Assembly: GCF_000196255.1 (NCBI RefSeq)
Contig: NC_006371.1
Span: 322,331 to 386,330, forward strand
Source: Photobacterium profundum SS9
Lineage (GTDB): Bacteria > Pseudomonadota > Gammaproteobacteria > Enterobacterales > Vibrionaceae
DNA: 64,000 bases
Reading direction: 5' to 3'
Shown: positions 55,928 to 64,000 of the stretch, piece after piece
Layout of the letters: the number at the start of each line of letters is the position of its first letter
Numbering within the stretch: position 1 is the first letter of the stretch
Made by a program: the position numbers and the translations under genes
The notes under the pieces: model-generated
What the model was told of the DNA's origin: nothing
Databases searched by the model: none
The model's input: only the letters and a program-made list of their open reading frames with translations

Positions 55928-58372
55928 TTATGCCTTCTTCACAAGTTGCACGTCGACTAAGTTTGTATGCTGTGGGTTGCCTTTTGCTAATGGGCTAGGG
56001 CGCTGAGTGGTCAGTACGTTAATACAGCCACTGTGATCGATACGTTGTCCATCAGGGGCGTACCAAGCACCTTCACCTAACGCGACAACACCAGGCATCA
56101 TTCGTGGTGTGACTTTTGCGTTGATGTGCACTTCACCACGGTCGTTGAAGATACGAATCAGATCACCATTTTTTATCCCACGCGTTTGGGCATCAAGAGG
56201 GTTTAACCACATCTCTTGCTTGGCGGCATCTTTTAAGATATCAACGTTACCGTACGTCGAGTGAGTACGTGACTTATAATGGAAGCCTGTTAATTGAAGC
56301 GGGTAGTTACCTTGTTTAGAGGCTTCCCATCCTTCGAAGTTAGGTGTGTAAACTGGTAATGGATGGATTGTTTCATCTGCATCCAATTCCCATGTTTGAC
56401 CTATGCTAGCCAAGCGTTCTGAGTAAATTTCAATTTTACCTGAGGGTGTTTTTAGCGGATTCGCTTCAGGGTTTTCACGGAAATCTTTATAAGCGACAAA
56501 ATGCTCTTTCACAAATCGCTTATAAATACCTTGCTCACGCATGGCTTCGAACGTTGGTAGCGATGGATCTTGTTCGCGAGTTAGTTGGTATAAGTGACGT
56601 AACCAACCTTCTTGATCGCGACCTTCAGTAAAGGTTTCTTCAACCCCTAATTTCTGTGCCAAACCAGTACAGATATCGTAAATACTCTTTGCTTCAAATT
56701 GCGGTTTAATCGCTTGTGATGCAAAGATGAAATACGGCATGTTGCCTGCTGATGCATCCATACAGAAATCGGATTGCTCAGAGGTGGTTAAATCAGGTAG
56801 TACGATATCGGCGTATTTCGCAGACGATGTCATGTGGTTGTCTATTACCACAATCATTTCACAGGCTTTTTCATCTTGAAGAATGTCATGGGTACGGTTG
56901 ATATCAGCATGCTGATTAATCAAACAGTTACCTGCGTAATTCCAGATGAACTTAATAGGCACATCAAGTTTTTCTTTGCCGCGAATACCATCGGCCGTTG
57001 CTGTCATTTCAGGACCGCGGAAAATAGCATCAGTCCACAAGAACATTGGAATCGATGCTTCAATAGGATTCTGTAATGTAGGGAAGCGAACAAAAGGAAT
57101 GCTAGAGCTGCTTTCGCGTGCGCCTGTACCACCACCGTTAAGGCCAACATTTCCCGTTAATAAAGCCAGCATTGCAATCGCACGGGATGCGATTTCGCCA
57201 TTAGCGGTACGTTGTAGTCCCCAGCCTTGAATAATGGCACAAGGCTTAGTTGAACCAATTTCGCGAGCTGCTTTGATAATAATATCAGCAGGAATTCCCG
57301 TAATTGACGAAGCCCACTTTGGGGTTTTCTCTACTTCATCATTACCTAGCCCTAAAATATAAGACTTATAATCGCTGTTTGCAGGGGCTGATGCTGGTAA
57401 TGTTTTTGCATCATAGCCGACACAATATTTATCAAGGAAAGCTTGATCAACCAAGTCTTCTTTGATCATCACATGCGCCATTGCCGCAATAAAGGCTGTA
57501 TCAGTACCTGGGCGAATTGGGATCCATTGATCTTCACGTCCACCGGCTGTATCGGTATAGCGAGGATCGATCACGATCATGCGTGCATTAGATTTCGCCT
57601 TACCTTCCATAAAGTGATGAATAACACCACCACCAGACATACGCGTTTCTGCTGGGTTATTACCAAATTGTACGATTAGTTTGGTATTTTCTAAATCAGA
57701 AGGGGAGTTATTTGCCGCAAAACCACCGTAAGTGTAGTTCAAACCTACTGCAATTTGTGCTGTTGAGTAATCACCATAATGGTTTAAGTAGCCACCGTTT
57801 AGGTTCATCAAACGAGCAATCAAGCTACCACCCGGAGGCCATGATTTAGTAACTGTACCGCCTAGGGTGCCAGTACCGTAATTTAAGTAAATCGCTTCAT
57901 TACCGTAGTCTTTACGAATAGTGGTAATAGAAGCGGCGATTTCGTTGAAAGCTTCATCCCAACTAATGCGTTTGAATTTACCTTCACCACGCTTGCCAAC
58001 GCGTTTCATTGGATATTTCAAGCGATCAGGGTTATATACACGGCGACGCATTGAACGACCACGTAAGCAGGCACGTACTTGGTGATGACCATATTCGTCA
58101 TTACCTGTGTTGTCGGTTTCAACCCACGTTATTTCGCCATCTGATACATGCATACGTAATGGGCAGCGGCTGCCACAGTTTACGGTACAAGAACTCCATA
58201 CAACTTTGTCTTCCGTTGGTGCGGTTGACGTCGCAGCGGAAGCGGAATTTGATTTGAATGGAAGGGTAACACTGCTGGCTACGGCGGCTAAACTGCCTAA
58301 TACGGAACCTGTTTTCACAAAGTTACGACGAGATAATTTAGGTGCTAGTAGCGCTTTCAGTTTTATTTTCAT
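55928..58372 (-). CDS. dmsA: DMSO reductase catalytic subunit DmsA
   Basis: An 814-residue molybdopterin oxidoreductase. Twin-arginine signal SRRNFVKTGSVLGSLAAVAS, then an FS0 cluster motif CTVNCGSRCPLRM with a downstream cysteine in VRACLRGRSMRRR, the bis-MGD domains, and the C-terminal molydopterin-binding domain (NPLDAQTRGIKNGDLIRIFN). Reduces DMSO or TMAO-like substrates in anaerobic respiration. First gene of the operon; an FNR-like site lies upstream and a matching maturation chaperone is divergent. Confidence 0.95.
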   Translation of the reverse strand: MKIKLKALLAPKLSRRNFVKTGSVLGSLAAVASSVTLPFKSNSASAATSTAPTEDKVVWSSCTVNCGSRCPLRMHVSDGEITWVETDNTGNDEYGHHQVRACLRGRSMRRRVYNPDRLKYPMKRVGKRGEGKFKRISWDEAFNEIAASITTIRKDYGNEAIYLNYGTGTLGGTVTKSWPPGGSLIARLMNLNGGYLNHYGDYSTAQIAVGLNYTYGGFAANNSPSDLENTKLIVQFGNNPAETRMSGGGVIHHFMEGKAKSNARMIVIDPRYTDTAGGREDQWIPIRPGTDTAFIAAMAHVMIKEDLVDQAFLDKYCVGYDAKTLPASAPANSDYKSYILGLGNDEVEKTPKWASSITGIPADIIIKAAREIGSTKPCAIIQGWGLQRTANGEIASRAIAMLALLTGNVGLNGGGTGARESSSSIPFVRFPTLQNPIEASIPMFLWTDAIFRGPEMTATADGIRGKEKLDVPIKFIWNYAGNCLINQHADINRTHDILQDEKACEMIVVIDNHMTSSAKYADIVLPDLTTSEQSDFCMDASAGNMPYFIFASQAIKPQFEAKSIYDICTGLAQKLGVEETFTEGRDQEGWLRHLYQLTREQDPSLPTFEAMREQGIYKRFVKEHFVAYKDFRENPEANPLKTPSGKIEIYSERLASIGQTWELDADETIHPLPVYTPNFEGWEASKQGNYPLQLTGFHYKSRTHSTYGNVDILKDAAKQEMWLNPLDAQTRGIKNGDLIRIFNDRGEVHINAKVTPRMMPGVVALGEGAWYAPDGQRIDHSGCINVLTTQRPSPLAKGNPQHTNLVDVQLVKKA

Positions 58373-58735
58373 AGCACGACATTCTCTGTGTTATTACTGA
58401 CACAATTGTTTTTTATATGATTAATAAATCACGGTTATGATTTAAGTTCTACTCTTTAAGTGGTAGAGCTTTATTAACCATACTTTCTTTTTTGTTGTCT
58501 CTTTACTATGTCTTGCATCAATAAAAATGAGGGAGAGAAACGGGCTGTATTTATATTTGTATGATCTTTGATGGAGATCACGGCTGTTAAGTTAAATTGA
58601 TGTTTTACAAGTATTTACGTACTACTAATCATTCTTATTCAGCCGTTAATAATATTGAAAATTGCGTTAAAACAATTTTCTTCTAATCTTCTTGGGGTAG
58701 ACTCAAAACGTACCTAGTCTAAATAATGAGGAATC
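58373..58735. promoter_or_regulatory. Divergent dms control region with FNR-like site
   Basis: TTGAT-GGAG-ATCAC at 58568-58581 matches the FNR consensus TTGAT-N4-ATCAA at 9 of 10 positions and sits inside a GATCT...AGATC palindrome (58563-58579). It lies about midway between dmsA and the chaperone gene, fitting anaerobic induction of both. Confidence 0.65.
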
Positions 58736-59320
58736 ATGGAAAACATCGCAATTGTTGCAAAGTTATTAGGCAGCTTCTTTTATTTCCCATTGGCGCATGA
58801 AAATAATATTCAATATTTAGATGCTATTAAAAAGAGTGATGACGTAAATGAAACGGCTTTTTCTGCATTTATTTCTGCAGTAGAAAGTACAAATGAAGAA
58901 GCGCTACGAGCTGATTTTCAATTATTGTTTGAAGGTTGTGAAATAATGCCAGCGCCACCATGGGGATCGGTTTATTTAGATCGTGAACAAGTGATCTTTG
59001 GTGATTCTACGTTACGTTTACGACAGTTTTTAGCTAGTCACAATATGTTGTTAGATACAGGTATGCGTGAGCCGGAAGATCAATTCGGATTAACCTTGCT
59101 AGCCTTAGCCAATATTATTGATCAAAGTGACGATGTAACGATCGTGACGGCCTTGTTAGCCGATCACCTTTTACCGTGGGCATATCATTACCTTGCGTTG
59201 GTACAGAAACACGGTCAGACAGATGTGTATAAAGTACTGGCTGAGATAACTGAAGAGTGGTTAACCGCGGTTCAGGCTGAGCTGAAGGTAACACCTCAAA
59301 CGTATAAATTGTATTTCTGA
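58736..59320 (+). CDS. TorD/DmsD-family maturation chaperone
   Basis: A 194-residue all-helical protein of the TorD family. The motif MREPEDQFGLTLLALANIID near residue 122 corresponds to the conserved E-P-x-D-H/Q region, and PAPPWGSVYLDREQVIFG is the other family block. It binds the Tat signal of the molybdoenzyme and holds it until cofactor insertion. Its place opposite dmsABC points to DmsA as the client. The last base overlaps the start of napF. Confidence 0.88.
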   Translation: MENIAIVAKLLGSFFYFPLAHENNIQYLDAIKKSDDVNETAFSAFISAVESTNEEALRADFQLLFEGCEIMPAPPWGSVYLDREQVIFGDSTLRLRQFLASHNMLLDTGMREPEDQFGLTLLALANIIDQSDDVTIVTALLADHLLPWAYHYLALVQKHGQTDVYKVLAEITEEWLTAVQAELKVTPQTYKLYF

Positions 59321-59877
59321 TGGCCGAGCGTAACGAAAAATATTATCGGGCGTGTCTAGAGCATTACTCCGTCAGCCGACGAGGTTTACTAAGGGGATTC
59401 TTCTCTGGTGCGAATAAAGCGGTTCAGGCACCAGATAATATATCGGTAAAACGCTCTGTTCCTCGTCCACCTGGTGCTGTAGAAGAAGGTGTGTTTTTAC
59501 AGTTATGCCAATCATGCAATTACTGTGAAACGGCATGTGTGCAGCAAGTGATTGAAATGGTTGAAGGGCGACCTCAGCTTAATCTTGATTACAATCACTG
59601 CACGCAATGTGGTGAATGCCAAAAAGCCTGTTTATCTGGCGCATTATCATCAAAAAACAATGACATTGGTTTACGTCCATCATTCTCGAAAGGATGTACT
59701 AATCGCTTGTCTGGTGAATGTCTAATCTGTGTAGATGCTTGCCCGCAACAGGCGATCTCTGTTTCTTCTCGCCAGCTACCCGTTATAGATACAGCTGTGT
59801 GTTCAGGGTGCGGTCAGTGTCGTTCGGCATGTTTTATTGGTGCTGTTCAGCTGGAATGGCAAACAGCTCACAATTAA
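59320..59877 (+). CDS. napF: NapF-like ferredoxin
   Basis: A 185-residue cytoplasmic ferredoxin with 4Fe-4S motifs CQSCNYCETACVQQV, CTQCGECQKACLSGA and CSGCGQCRSACFIGA plus a further cluster of cysteines (CTNRLSGECLICVDACPQQA). The N-terminal SRRGLLRGFFSGANK resembles NapF. NapF assists molybdoenzyme maturation or iron-sulfur supply for NapA; here it is coupled to the TorD-family gene (one-base overlap), not to nap genes, so a role with DmsA is inferred. Confidence 0.85.
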   Translation: MAERNEKYYRACLEHYSVSRRGLLRGFFSGANKAVQAPDNISVKRSVPRPPGAVEEGVFLQLCQSCNYCETACVQQVIEMVEGRPQLNLDYNHCTQCGECQKACLSGALSSKNNDIGLRPSFSKGCTNRLSGECLICVDACPQQAISVSSRQLPVIDTAVCSGCGQCRSACFIGAVQLEWQTAHN

Positions 59878-60215
59878 TTGAGCACCTAGTCGGTAGATAC
59901 GATACTAACGTTCGAACCACAAGATATAGCGGTGTGCTTAATTGCGCATGATTTACGTACACCACTTTCACGCGTTGCATTAACCTCTGAAAAATCACTG
60001 CTTAGTAAACCCGTCGCTTTACCGTGTATTTACCCGTAAAAAATGTATATAAAGCAGAGTAAAATTTGATGTAAAGACTAACACCACCAAACTCATCAAT
60101 TATTAAAAATTACGTTTTATTGAGGTTTTTATCCTCTAAATCAACATTGTAGAAATGACGAACTACACTTTATTGATGAACTTAGCGGTAATACTTTTGT
60201 TTTTTAGGAGGCAAG
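59878..60215. other. Intergenic region, no gene supported
   Basis: About 340 AT-rich bases with no convincing frame or hairpin terminator. A good ribosome site (AGGAGG) at its right edge serves the following gene. Confidence 0.5.
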
Positions 60216-60593
60216 ATGAGCGCTCTACACGGATTAACCATTGAAATTGATCGTGATCGTAATGACTTCTTTATGGAAATAAAGGCAATCGGCACGCTAA
60301 CACATGCTGATTATGAAAAAATCACCCCAATCATTGATGAAGCGTTGGAAGGGGTAACGGTACCGATTGTGAATGTCTATATCGATGGAACTGAGTTCGA
60401 TGGTTGGCAGTTACAAGCCGCGTGGGATGATTTAAAAATAGGGTTAAAACACGGCAAGAAATTCGATAAAGTGGCTTTATATGGTAACCAGCATTGGCAA
60501 GAAGTGATGTCAAAAATTGGCAGTTGGTTTGTATCGGGTGAAGTTAGATATTTTGACGATCCACTAGAAGCATTAGCATGGTTAAGAGGCTAG
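60216..60593 (+). CDS. SpoIIAA-like (STAS-related) protein
   Basis: A 125-residue cytoplasmic protein with the SpoIIAA-like family pattern: GTLTHADYEKITPIIDEALE near the N-terminus, VNVYIDGTEFDGWQLQAAWD in the middle and VRYFDDPLEALAWL at the end. AGGAGG is 7 bases upstream of the start. Family members are small alpha/beta proteins of uncertain role, common in marine bacteria. Monocistronic. Confidence 0.8.
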   Translation: MSALHGLTIEIDRDRNDFFMEIKAIGTLTHADYEKITPIIDEALEGVTVPIVNVYIDGTEFDGWQLQAAWDDLKIGLKHGKKFDKVALYGNQHWQEVMSKIGSWFVSGEVRYFDDPLEALAWLRG

Positions 60594-60770
60594 ATTCCCT
60601 GAAAAGGTGATGAACGGCGATCAGGGATATTAAAATTTGCCAAAATTGTACAATTATTATTGTTTTCATACATTTTAATTAAATTTAATCACTGTATGAA
60701 TGAGTGTTTTACGATAAAATCAAACGATGTTCGGTATATATCCAAGTAACCTCAAAATACAGGATTCAGA

Positions 60771-61511
60771 GTGAAAATAACCACGATCGCATCCGTCATT
60801 ACTACCGCTTTAATTCCCGTCATGTTTACATCAACATGTATGGCATATACATCGAATGATGTTGAATCGGTAAATAGTGGAGACGTTGCAAGTACAGCGG
60901 AAGTACAGAGTGATACAACAACGAAAGCAGCAACAATGCCTCGTTTTGATGATTCGCCACGTTATTTTGTCGGCATTATAGCAGGCGAAAGTAAGTTAAA
61001 TGGAACCGATATTGCTACATTAGGCAGCGATTCTCAAGAAGCCTCAAGCCCTGATGCAAGTGGCTTTGGTGGTTTGTCTATAGGTCGATACAGCGCTAGT
61101 GGTGGCAGCCGTATATATTACAGCTATGAGCAGCATTCGGCAGACACACAATTTAGCTCTGCCTTATCTTACTCGACGAAAACGAGCTTGCATTTACTGA
61201 ATGCTGATCGTGTTTTTCGTGTAGATAAAAGCGTAAACCCTTTTATCGGATTACATTTTGGTTATGGTAAAACGAAATCTGATTCCGAACTTTCTAGTGG
61301 TTATAAAGACTCTGGGCTTGTCTTTGGTTTACAAGCAGGTGTTGCTTGGCGTGCCAGTGAACAATTTACCATTGAGCTAGGGCTTCGCCATACGGTTTTG
61401 CCTGATAACTCTAAAGAATGGTCTGCGACAAGCGGTGGTAACACCTATAAGTTTCAGTCAACGCAAAGTACATTGTCTTCAGCGTATTTGGGGGCTAATT
61501 ACCGCTTCTAA
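60771..61511 (+). CDS. Outer-membrane beta-barrel protein
   Basis: A 246-residue protein with a signal peptide (cleavage after CMA near residue 24), a short Ser/Thr-rich segment, then alternating amphipathic strands (YFVGIIAGESKLNG, GGLSIGRYSASGGSRIYYSY, LVFGLQAGVAWR) ending in AYLGANYRF with the C-terminal phenylalanine used for outer-membrane insertion. Looks like an eight-stranded OmpA/OmpX-size barrel. Function unknown. Confidence 0.82.
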   Translation: MKITTIASVITTALIPVMFTSTCMAYTSNDVESVNSGDVASTAEVQSDTTTKAATMPRFDDSPRYFVGIIAGESKLNGTDIATLGSDSQEASSPDASGFGGLSIGRYSASGGSRIYYSYEQHSADTQFSSALSYSTKTSLHLLNADRVFRVDKSVNPFIGLHFGYGKTKSDSELSSGYKDSGLVFGLQAGVAWRASEQFTIELGLRHTVLPDNSKEWSATSGGNTYKFQSTQSTLSSAYLGANYRF

Positions 61512-61658
61512 TAGTATATTGGGTATATCCACTTTGTTTAAGTAACACGCATTTAGCCTTAATAAGTGCGTGTTCATAACACCACGGTTTACTCAGCCTT
61601 TCAGCCGCGTATAATGCCCTCCTCATAAACGACAATCATTATCAATAAGGACTTCATT

Positions 61659-62534
61659 TTGAAGCTATTTGTCAGAGATCTTACGGTTATTGACGCCTCA
61701 TACTTGTGTGACGAGCGTGGAATGGTCGGTGAAAGTTGGATTCTTGATGTGGTGATGTCGGGCGAACTGAATGAAATGAGTATGCTGCTTGATTTCAGTC
61801 GTGTGAAAAAGCAAATTAAGTTCTTGGTTGATGAGCATGTCGATCATCGTTTGATTGTGCCAAGCAACAATACTGCAATTCGGACAGCGACCACTAAATC
61901 AGGTTATGCGACGGTAGATTTACTGCGTGGTGATAAAAGTATTCACCTACATAGCCCTGAAGAAGCATACTGCTTTATTGATGCAGAAAAAGTAACGATT
62001 GAATCTGTGACGGCTTACCTGCATAACGTACTTAAAGGTAACTTGCCTGATAACGTTGAAGGGTTAGAGCTTACTTTACGTCATGAAAAGATTGATGGTC
62101 CTTTTTATCATTACAGTCATGGTTTAAAAAAGCATGACGGCAACTGCCAGCGTATTGCTCATGGCCATCGCTCTCCCGTTGAACTGTTTGTTGATGGCGC
62201 TCGCCATACTGAACTTGAACAGCAATGGGCAAATCGTTGGGAAGATATTTATTTAGGCACGAAAGAAGACATGATTTCTGTGGCTGAATTAAACCTTAGC
62301 GAACACGCTACATTTATTAGCGACGATGGTTATTTTGGGTTTCGTTATACTGCGCCGCAAGGTGAATTCGAGCTCGCAATAGCGAAATCAGAAACTGAAA
62401 TTATTGATACCGACACTACTGTCGAGTTATTGGCATCGTATATTGCTAATGAAGTGAAGCAATCATTGAGTGATGAATCGCTTGAGGTCGTTGCTTATGA
62501 AGGTGTCGGTAAAGGCGCAATGGCTTCAGCTTAA
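61659..62534 (+). CDS. PTPS-like (6-carboxytetrahydropterin synthase family) protein, double-domain
   Basis: Start at TTG 61659 with AAGGA 8 bases upstream. The 291-residue protein is twice the usual length of QueD/PTPS. The N-terminal half has LDFSRVKKQIKFLVDEHVDH, a PTPS strand-helix pattern; the second half has FYHYSHGLKKHDGNCQRIAH followed by GHRSPVELFVDG, which holds the catalytic cysteine and the HGH zinc ligands. No preQ genes are adjacent. It may make a pterin-like product; exact reaction is unknown. Confidence 0.78.
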   Translation: MKLFVRDLTVIDASYLCDERGMVGESWILDVVMSGELNEMSMLLDFSRVKKQIKFLVDEHVDHRLIVPSNNTAIRTATTKSGYATVDLLRGDKSIHLHSPEEAYCFIDAEKVTIESVTAYLHNVLKGNLPDNVEGLELTLRHEKIDGPFYHYSHGLKKHDGNCQRIAHGHRSPVELFVDGARHTELEQQWANRWEDIYLGTKEDMISVAELNLSEHATFISDDGYFGFRYTAPQGEFELAIAKSETEIIDTDTTVELLASYIANEVKQSLSDESLEVVAYEGVGKGAMASA

Positions 62535-62570
62535 TCGACTTCTGTTTAGTTAGCCTCTGCCGAATAAAAG

Positions 62571-62613
62571 CCCATTATCATCTGCTTTCACAGCGATGAT
62601 AATGGGTTTTTTT
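62571..62613 (+). terminator. Terminator after the PTPS-like gene
   Basis: CCCATTATCATC / GATGATAATGGG perfect 12-bp stem, 12-base loop, seven T. Confidence 0.92.
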
Positions 62614-62672
62614 ATTAACTGTATATTGTTACTGCTATTATTGTTACTTCACAGCACTGGGTAGAAGAATGA

Positions 62673-63575
62673 ATGAAAACGATTAAAGCTCACTGCATGG
62701 TAATATTGGCGACTATCTTGATTGCGGGCTCTTTTCTTGCCTCGAATAATCTAACCGGAACAGTTAATCCGATATCGTTAACGTTACTCCGATTCGTCAT
62801 TGCGACCTTGTGTTTAGCGCCTGTTGTATTATTTACACCAAGGTTTCGTAAGCAAATAATACGTGTATTACCACGCTGTATGGTGATCAGTTTCTTTTAT
62901 TCTGGTTACTTTATTTGCCTGTTCGAGGCACTGAAGACGACCACGGTATTAAATACAGGCACGCTTTATACATTAACCCCTTTTATCACTACTGTACTGT
63001 GTATTTTCTTGTTCAAGATGAAAGTCGGCTTGGTGCAGTTTTTTGCTTATATTTTAGGGGCAATTGGTACGCTATGGGTGGTATTTAATGGCAGCCTTAA
63101 TTCGTTGTTATCGCTATCTTTAACTCAAGGTGATTTGATATTCATGCTGGGTGTCTGCTCAATGTGTGGTTATACCATTGTAATGAAATTGCTTTATCGA
63201 AAAGATAACGTCATCGTTCTTACATTTTGTACGCTTTTAGGCGGTACGCTTTGGATGACGATTGCCACTGTGGCGATGGATATTCCATTACAGTGGGATT
63301 TGCTACAAGGTAACGCTTTGTTGAGCATGGTGTATTTAGCAATTGGCGCTACATTACTCACCTCTTATTTATATCAAAAAGCATCTATAGCATTAAACCC
63401 AAGCAGTGTTACCGCTTATATCTATATGAGCCCAGCTTGTGTGGCACTTCTTACATTCTTAATACACGGCGAATCTATTTCAACAGTCATTCTATTTGGT
63501 ATTGCTTTATCAGCCATAGCCACTCTCTTTTTACAGATAATGAATGTTAGAAATAGTCACAAATCGGCGCACTAA
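62673..63575 (+). CDS. EamA/DMT-family permease
   Basis: A 300-residue protein with ten predicted membrane helices in two EamA repeats: repeat one starts ILIAGSFLASNNLTGTVNPI and repeat two GDLIFMLGVCSMCGYTIVMK. Typical of drug/metabolite exporters of the RhaT/YdcZ superfamily. Substrate not predictable. Confidence 0.88.
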   Translation: MKTIKAHCMVILATILIAGSFLASNNLTGTVNPISLTLLRFVIATLCLAPVVLFTPRFRKQIIRVLPRCMVISFFYSGYFICLFEALKTTTVLNTGTLYTLTPFITTVLCIFLFKMKVGLVQFFAYILGAIGTLWVVFNGSLNSLLSLSLTQGDLIFMLGVCSMCGYTIVMKLLYRKDNVIVLTFCTLLGGTLWMTIATVAMDIPLQWDLLQGNALLSMVYLAIGATLLTSYLYQKASIALNPSSVTAYIYMSPACVALLTFLIHGESISTVILFGIALSAIATLFLQIMNVRNSHKSAH

Positions 63576-63705
63576 ACGTGATTAATGCAGCGATTACTCG
63601 CGTTATAAACAGCATATGATCACAACGATTAATGTTAGGATGTTATTGAGCACTCACAGAGAGTGCCGATCTATTTGATAAAATAAGAATGTAAAAGAGG
63701 TTTTC

Positions 63706-64000
63706 ATGTCAAAGCTCCGTAATATTCGTATCGATATCGTCTCTGATGTTGTATGCCCGTGGTGTATTATTGGCTATAGACGCCTTGAAGAAGCACTTGG
63801 TGCATTTGAAGGAAAGATAAACGTAGAGCTGTATTGGCAACCTTTCCAAATTAACCCTGATATGCCAAGTGAAGGGGAGAATTTAGGCGAGCACCTAACC
63901 AAGAAGTACGGATTAACGTCAGAGCAAAGCCAAGCTAACCGTGAAAATCTGATTCAGATCGGGGAGTCTTTAGATTTTACGTTCAACTTCACCCCTGAAT
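63706..64000 (+). CDS. DsbA-family FrnE-type oxidoreductase, N-terminal part
   Basis: Open from ATG 63706 to the window end (98 residues visible). It begins MSKLRNIRIDIVSDVVCPWC, with the CPWC redox motif of FrnE-type thioredoxin-fold proteins, followed by ELYWQPFQINPDMPSEGENL and the family's KYGLTSEQSQANRE. Cytoplasmic, no signal peptide. FrnE proteins act as disulfide isomerases or glutathione-linked isomerases. The C-terminus lies outside the window. Confidence 0.88.
   Translation, partial: MSKLRNIRIDIVSDVVCPWCIIGYRRLEEALGAFEGKINVELYWQPFQINPDMPSEGENLGEHLTKKYGLTSEQSQANRENLIQIGESLDFTFNFTPE

Noticed and set aside
1..64000. CRISPR arrays, tRNA or rRNA genes
   Set aside because: No regularly spaced repeats and no recognisable tRNA or rRNA sequence were found by reading.

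Overview
The window looks like a chromosomal segment of an AT-rich marine gamma-proteobacterium of the Vibrionaceae, most likely a Photobacterium close to P. profundum. This rests on the mix of genes: a GbpA-type chitin-binding LPMO behind a c-di-GMP (GEMM) riboswitch, DmsABC with a TorD-family chaperone and NapF, KtrAB potassium uptake, Dcu-type transport, and a heavy load of insertion sequences and group II intron debris. The genus is an inference from gene content; no rRNA or tRNA gene was recognised.

Layout. 1-2537: YfcC-type permease (cut by the window edge), an ornithine/alanine racemase-like enzyme and a LysR regulator. 2604-7437: a membrane protein with one c-type haem motif, a periplasmic ethylbenzene-dehydrogenase-type haem protein, a catalase with an OxyR-like site, and a TerC-family membrane protein. 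7441-17868: an accessory island of nested mobile elements (IS110 5' part, complete IS3, IS200/IS605 3' part, complete IS66 with 8-bp target duplication, complete IS4/IS50-type, 5'-truncated group II intron sitting antisense in a second, broken IS66, and the end of an ISBst12-like element). Between them lie three small modules: HigBA-like toxin-antitoxin, a small zinc-ribbon protein, and BrnTA.

17940-34868: a MOSC-ferredoxin reductase fusion, a cellulose operon (lipoprotein, bcsA, bcsB, bcsZ, TPR protein), an EEP-family phosphatase/nuclease, the divergent aldB/acoR pair with a sigma-54 promoter and twin putative activator sites, a chemoreceptor remnant, and riboswitch-gbpA. Both the PilZ-bearing BcsA and the riboswitch-controlled GbpA are expected c-di-GMP outputs. 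34897-48519: cytochrome b561, a frameshifted SMR transporter, orphan genes, an ISBst12-like IS with perfect target duplication, esterase, serine dehydratase, a secreted GH31 glucosidase whose stop codon abuts a solo IS200-type right end, MocR/LysE, and a Dcu transporter.

48521-54347: intron and IS remnants surrounding KtrAB and a KdpDE-like two-component pair that lacks the usual KdpD sensor half. 54456-59877: dmsABC divergent from the TorD-family chaperone and napF, with an FNR-like site between. 60216-64000: SpoIIAA-like protein, outer-membrane barrel, PTPS-like protein, EamA permease and the start of a FrnE-type DsbA protein.

No entirely unknown defence or mobile system could be demonstrated. 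The best candidates for new biology are the haem-protein pair at 2694-4608, the cellulose cluster with a barrel-less TPR protein, the KdpDE-KtrAB arrangement, the cassette-like small-gene modules, and the possible bridge-RNA end of the IS110 remnant.
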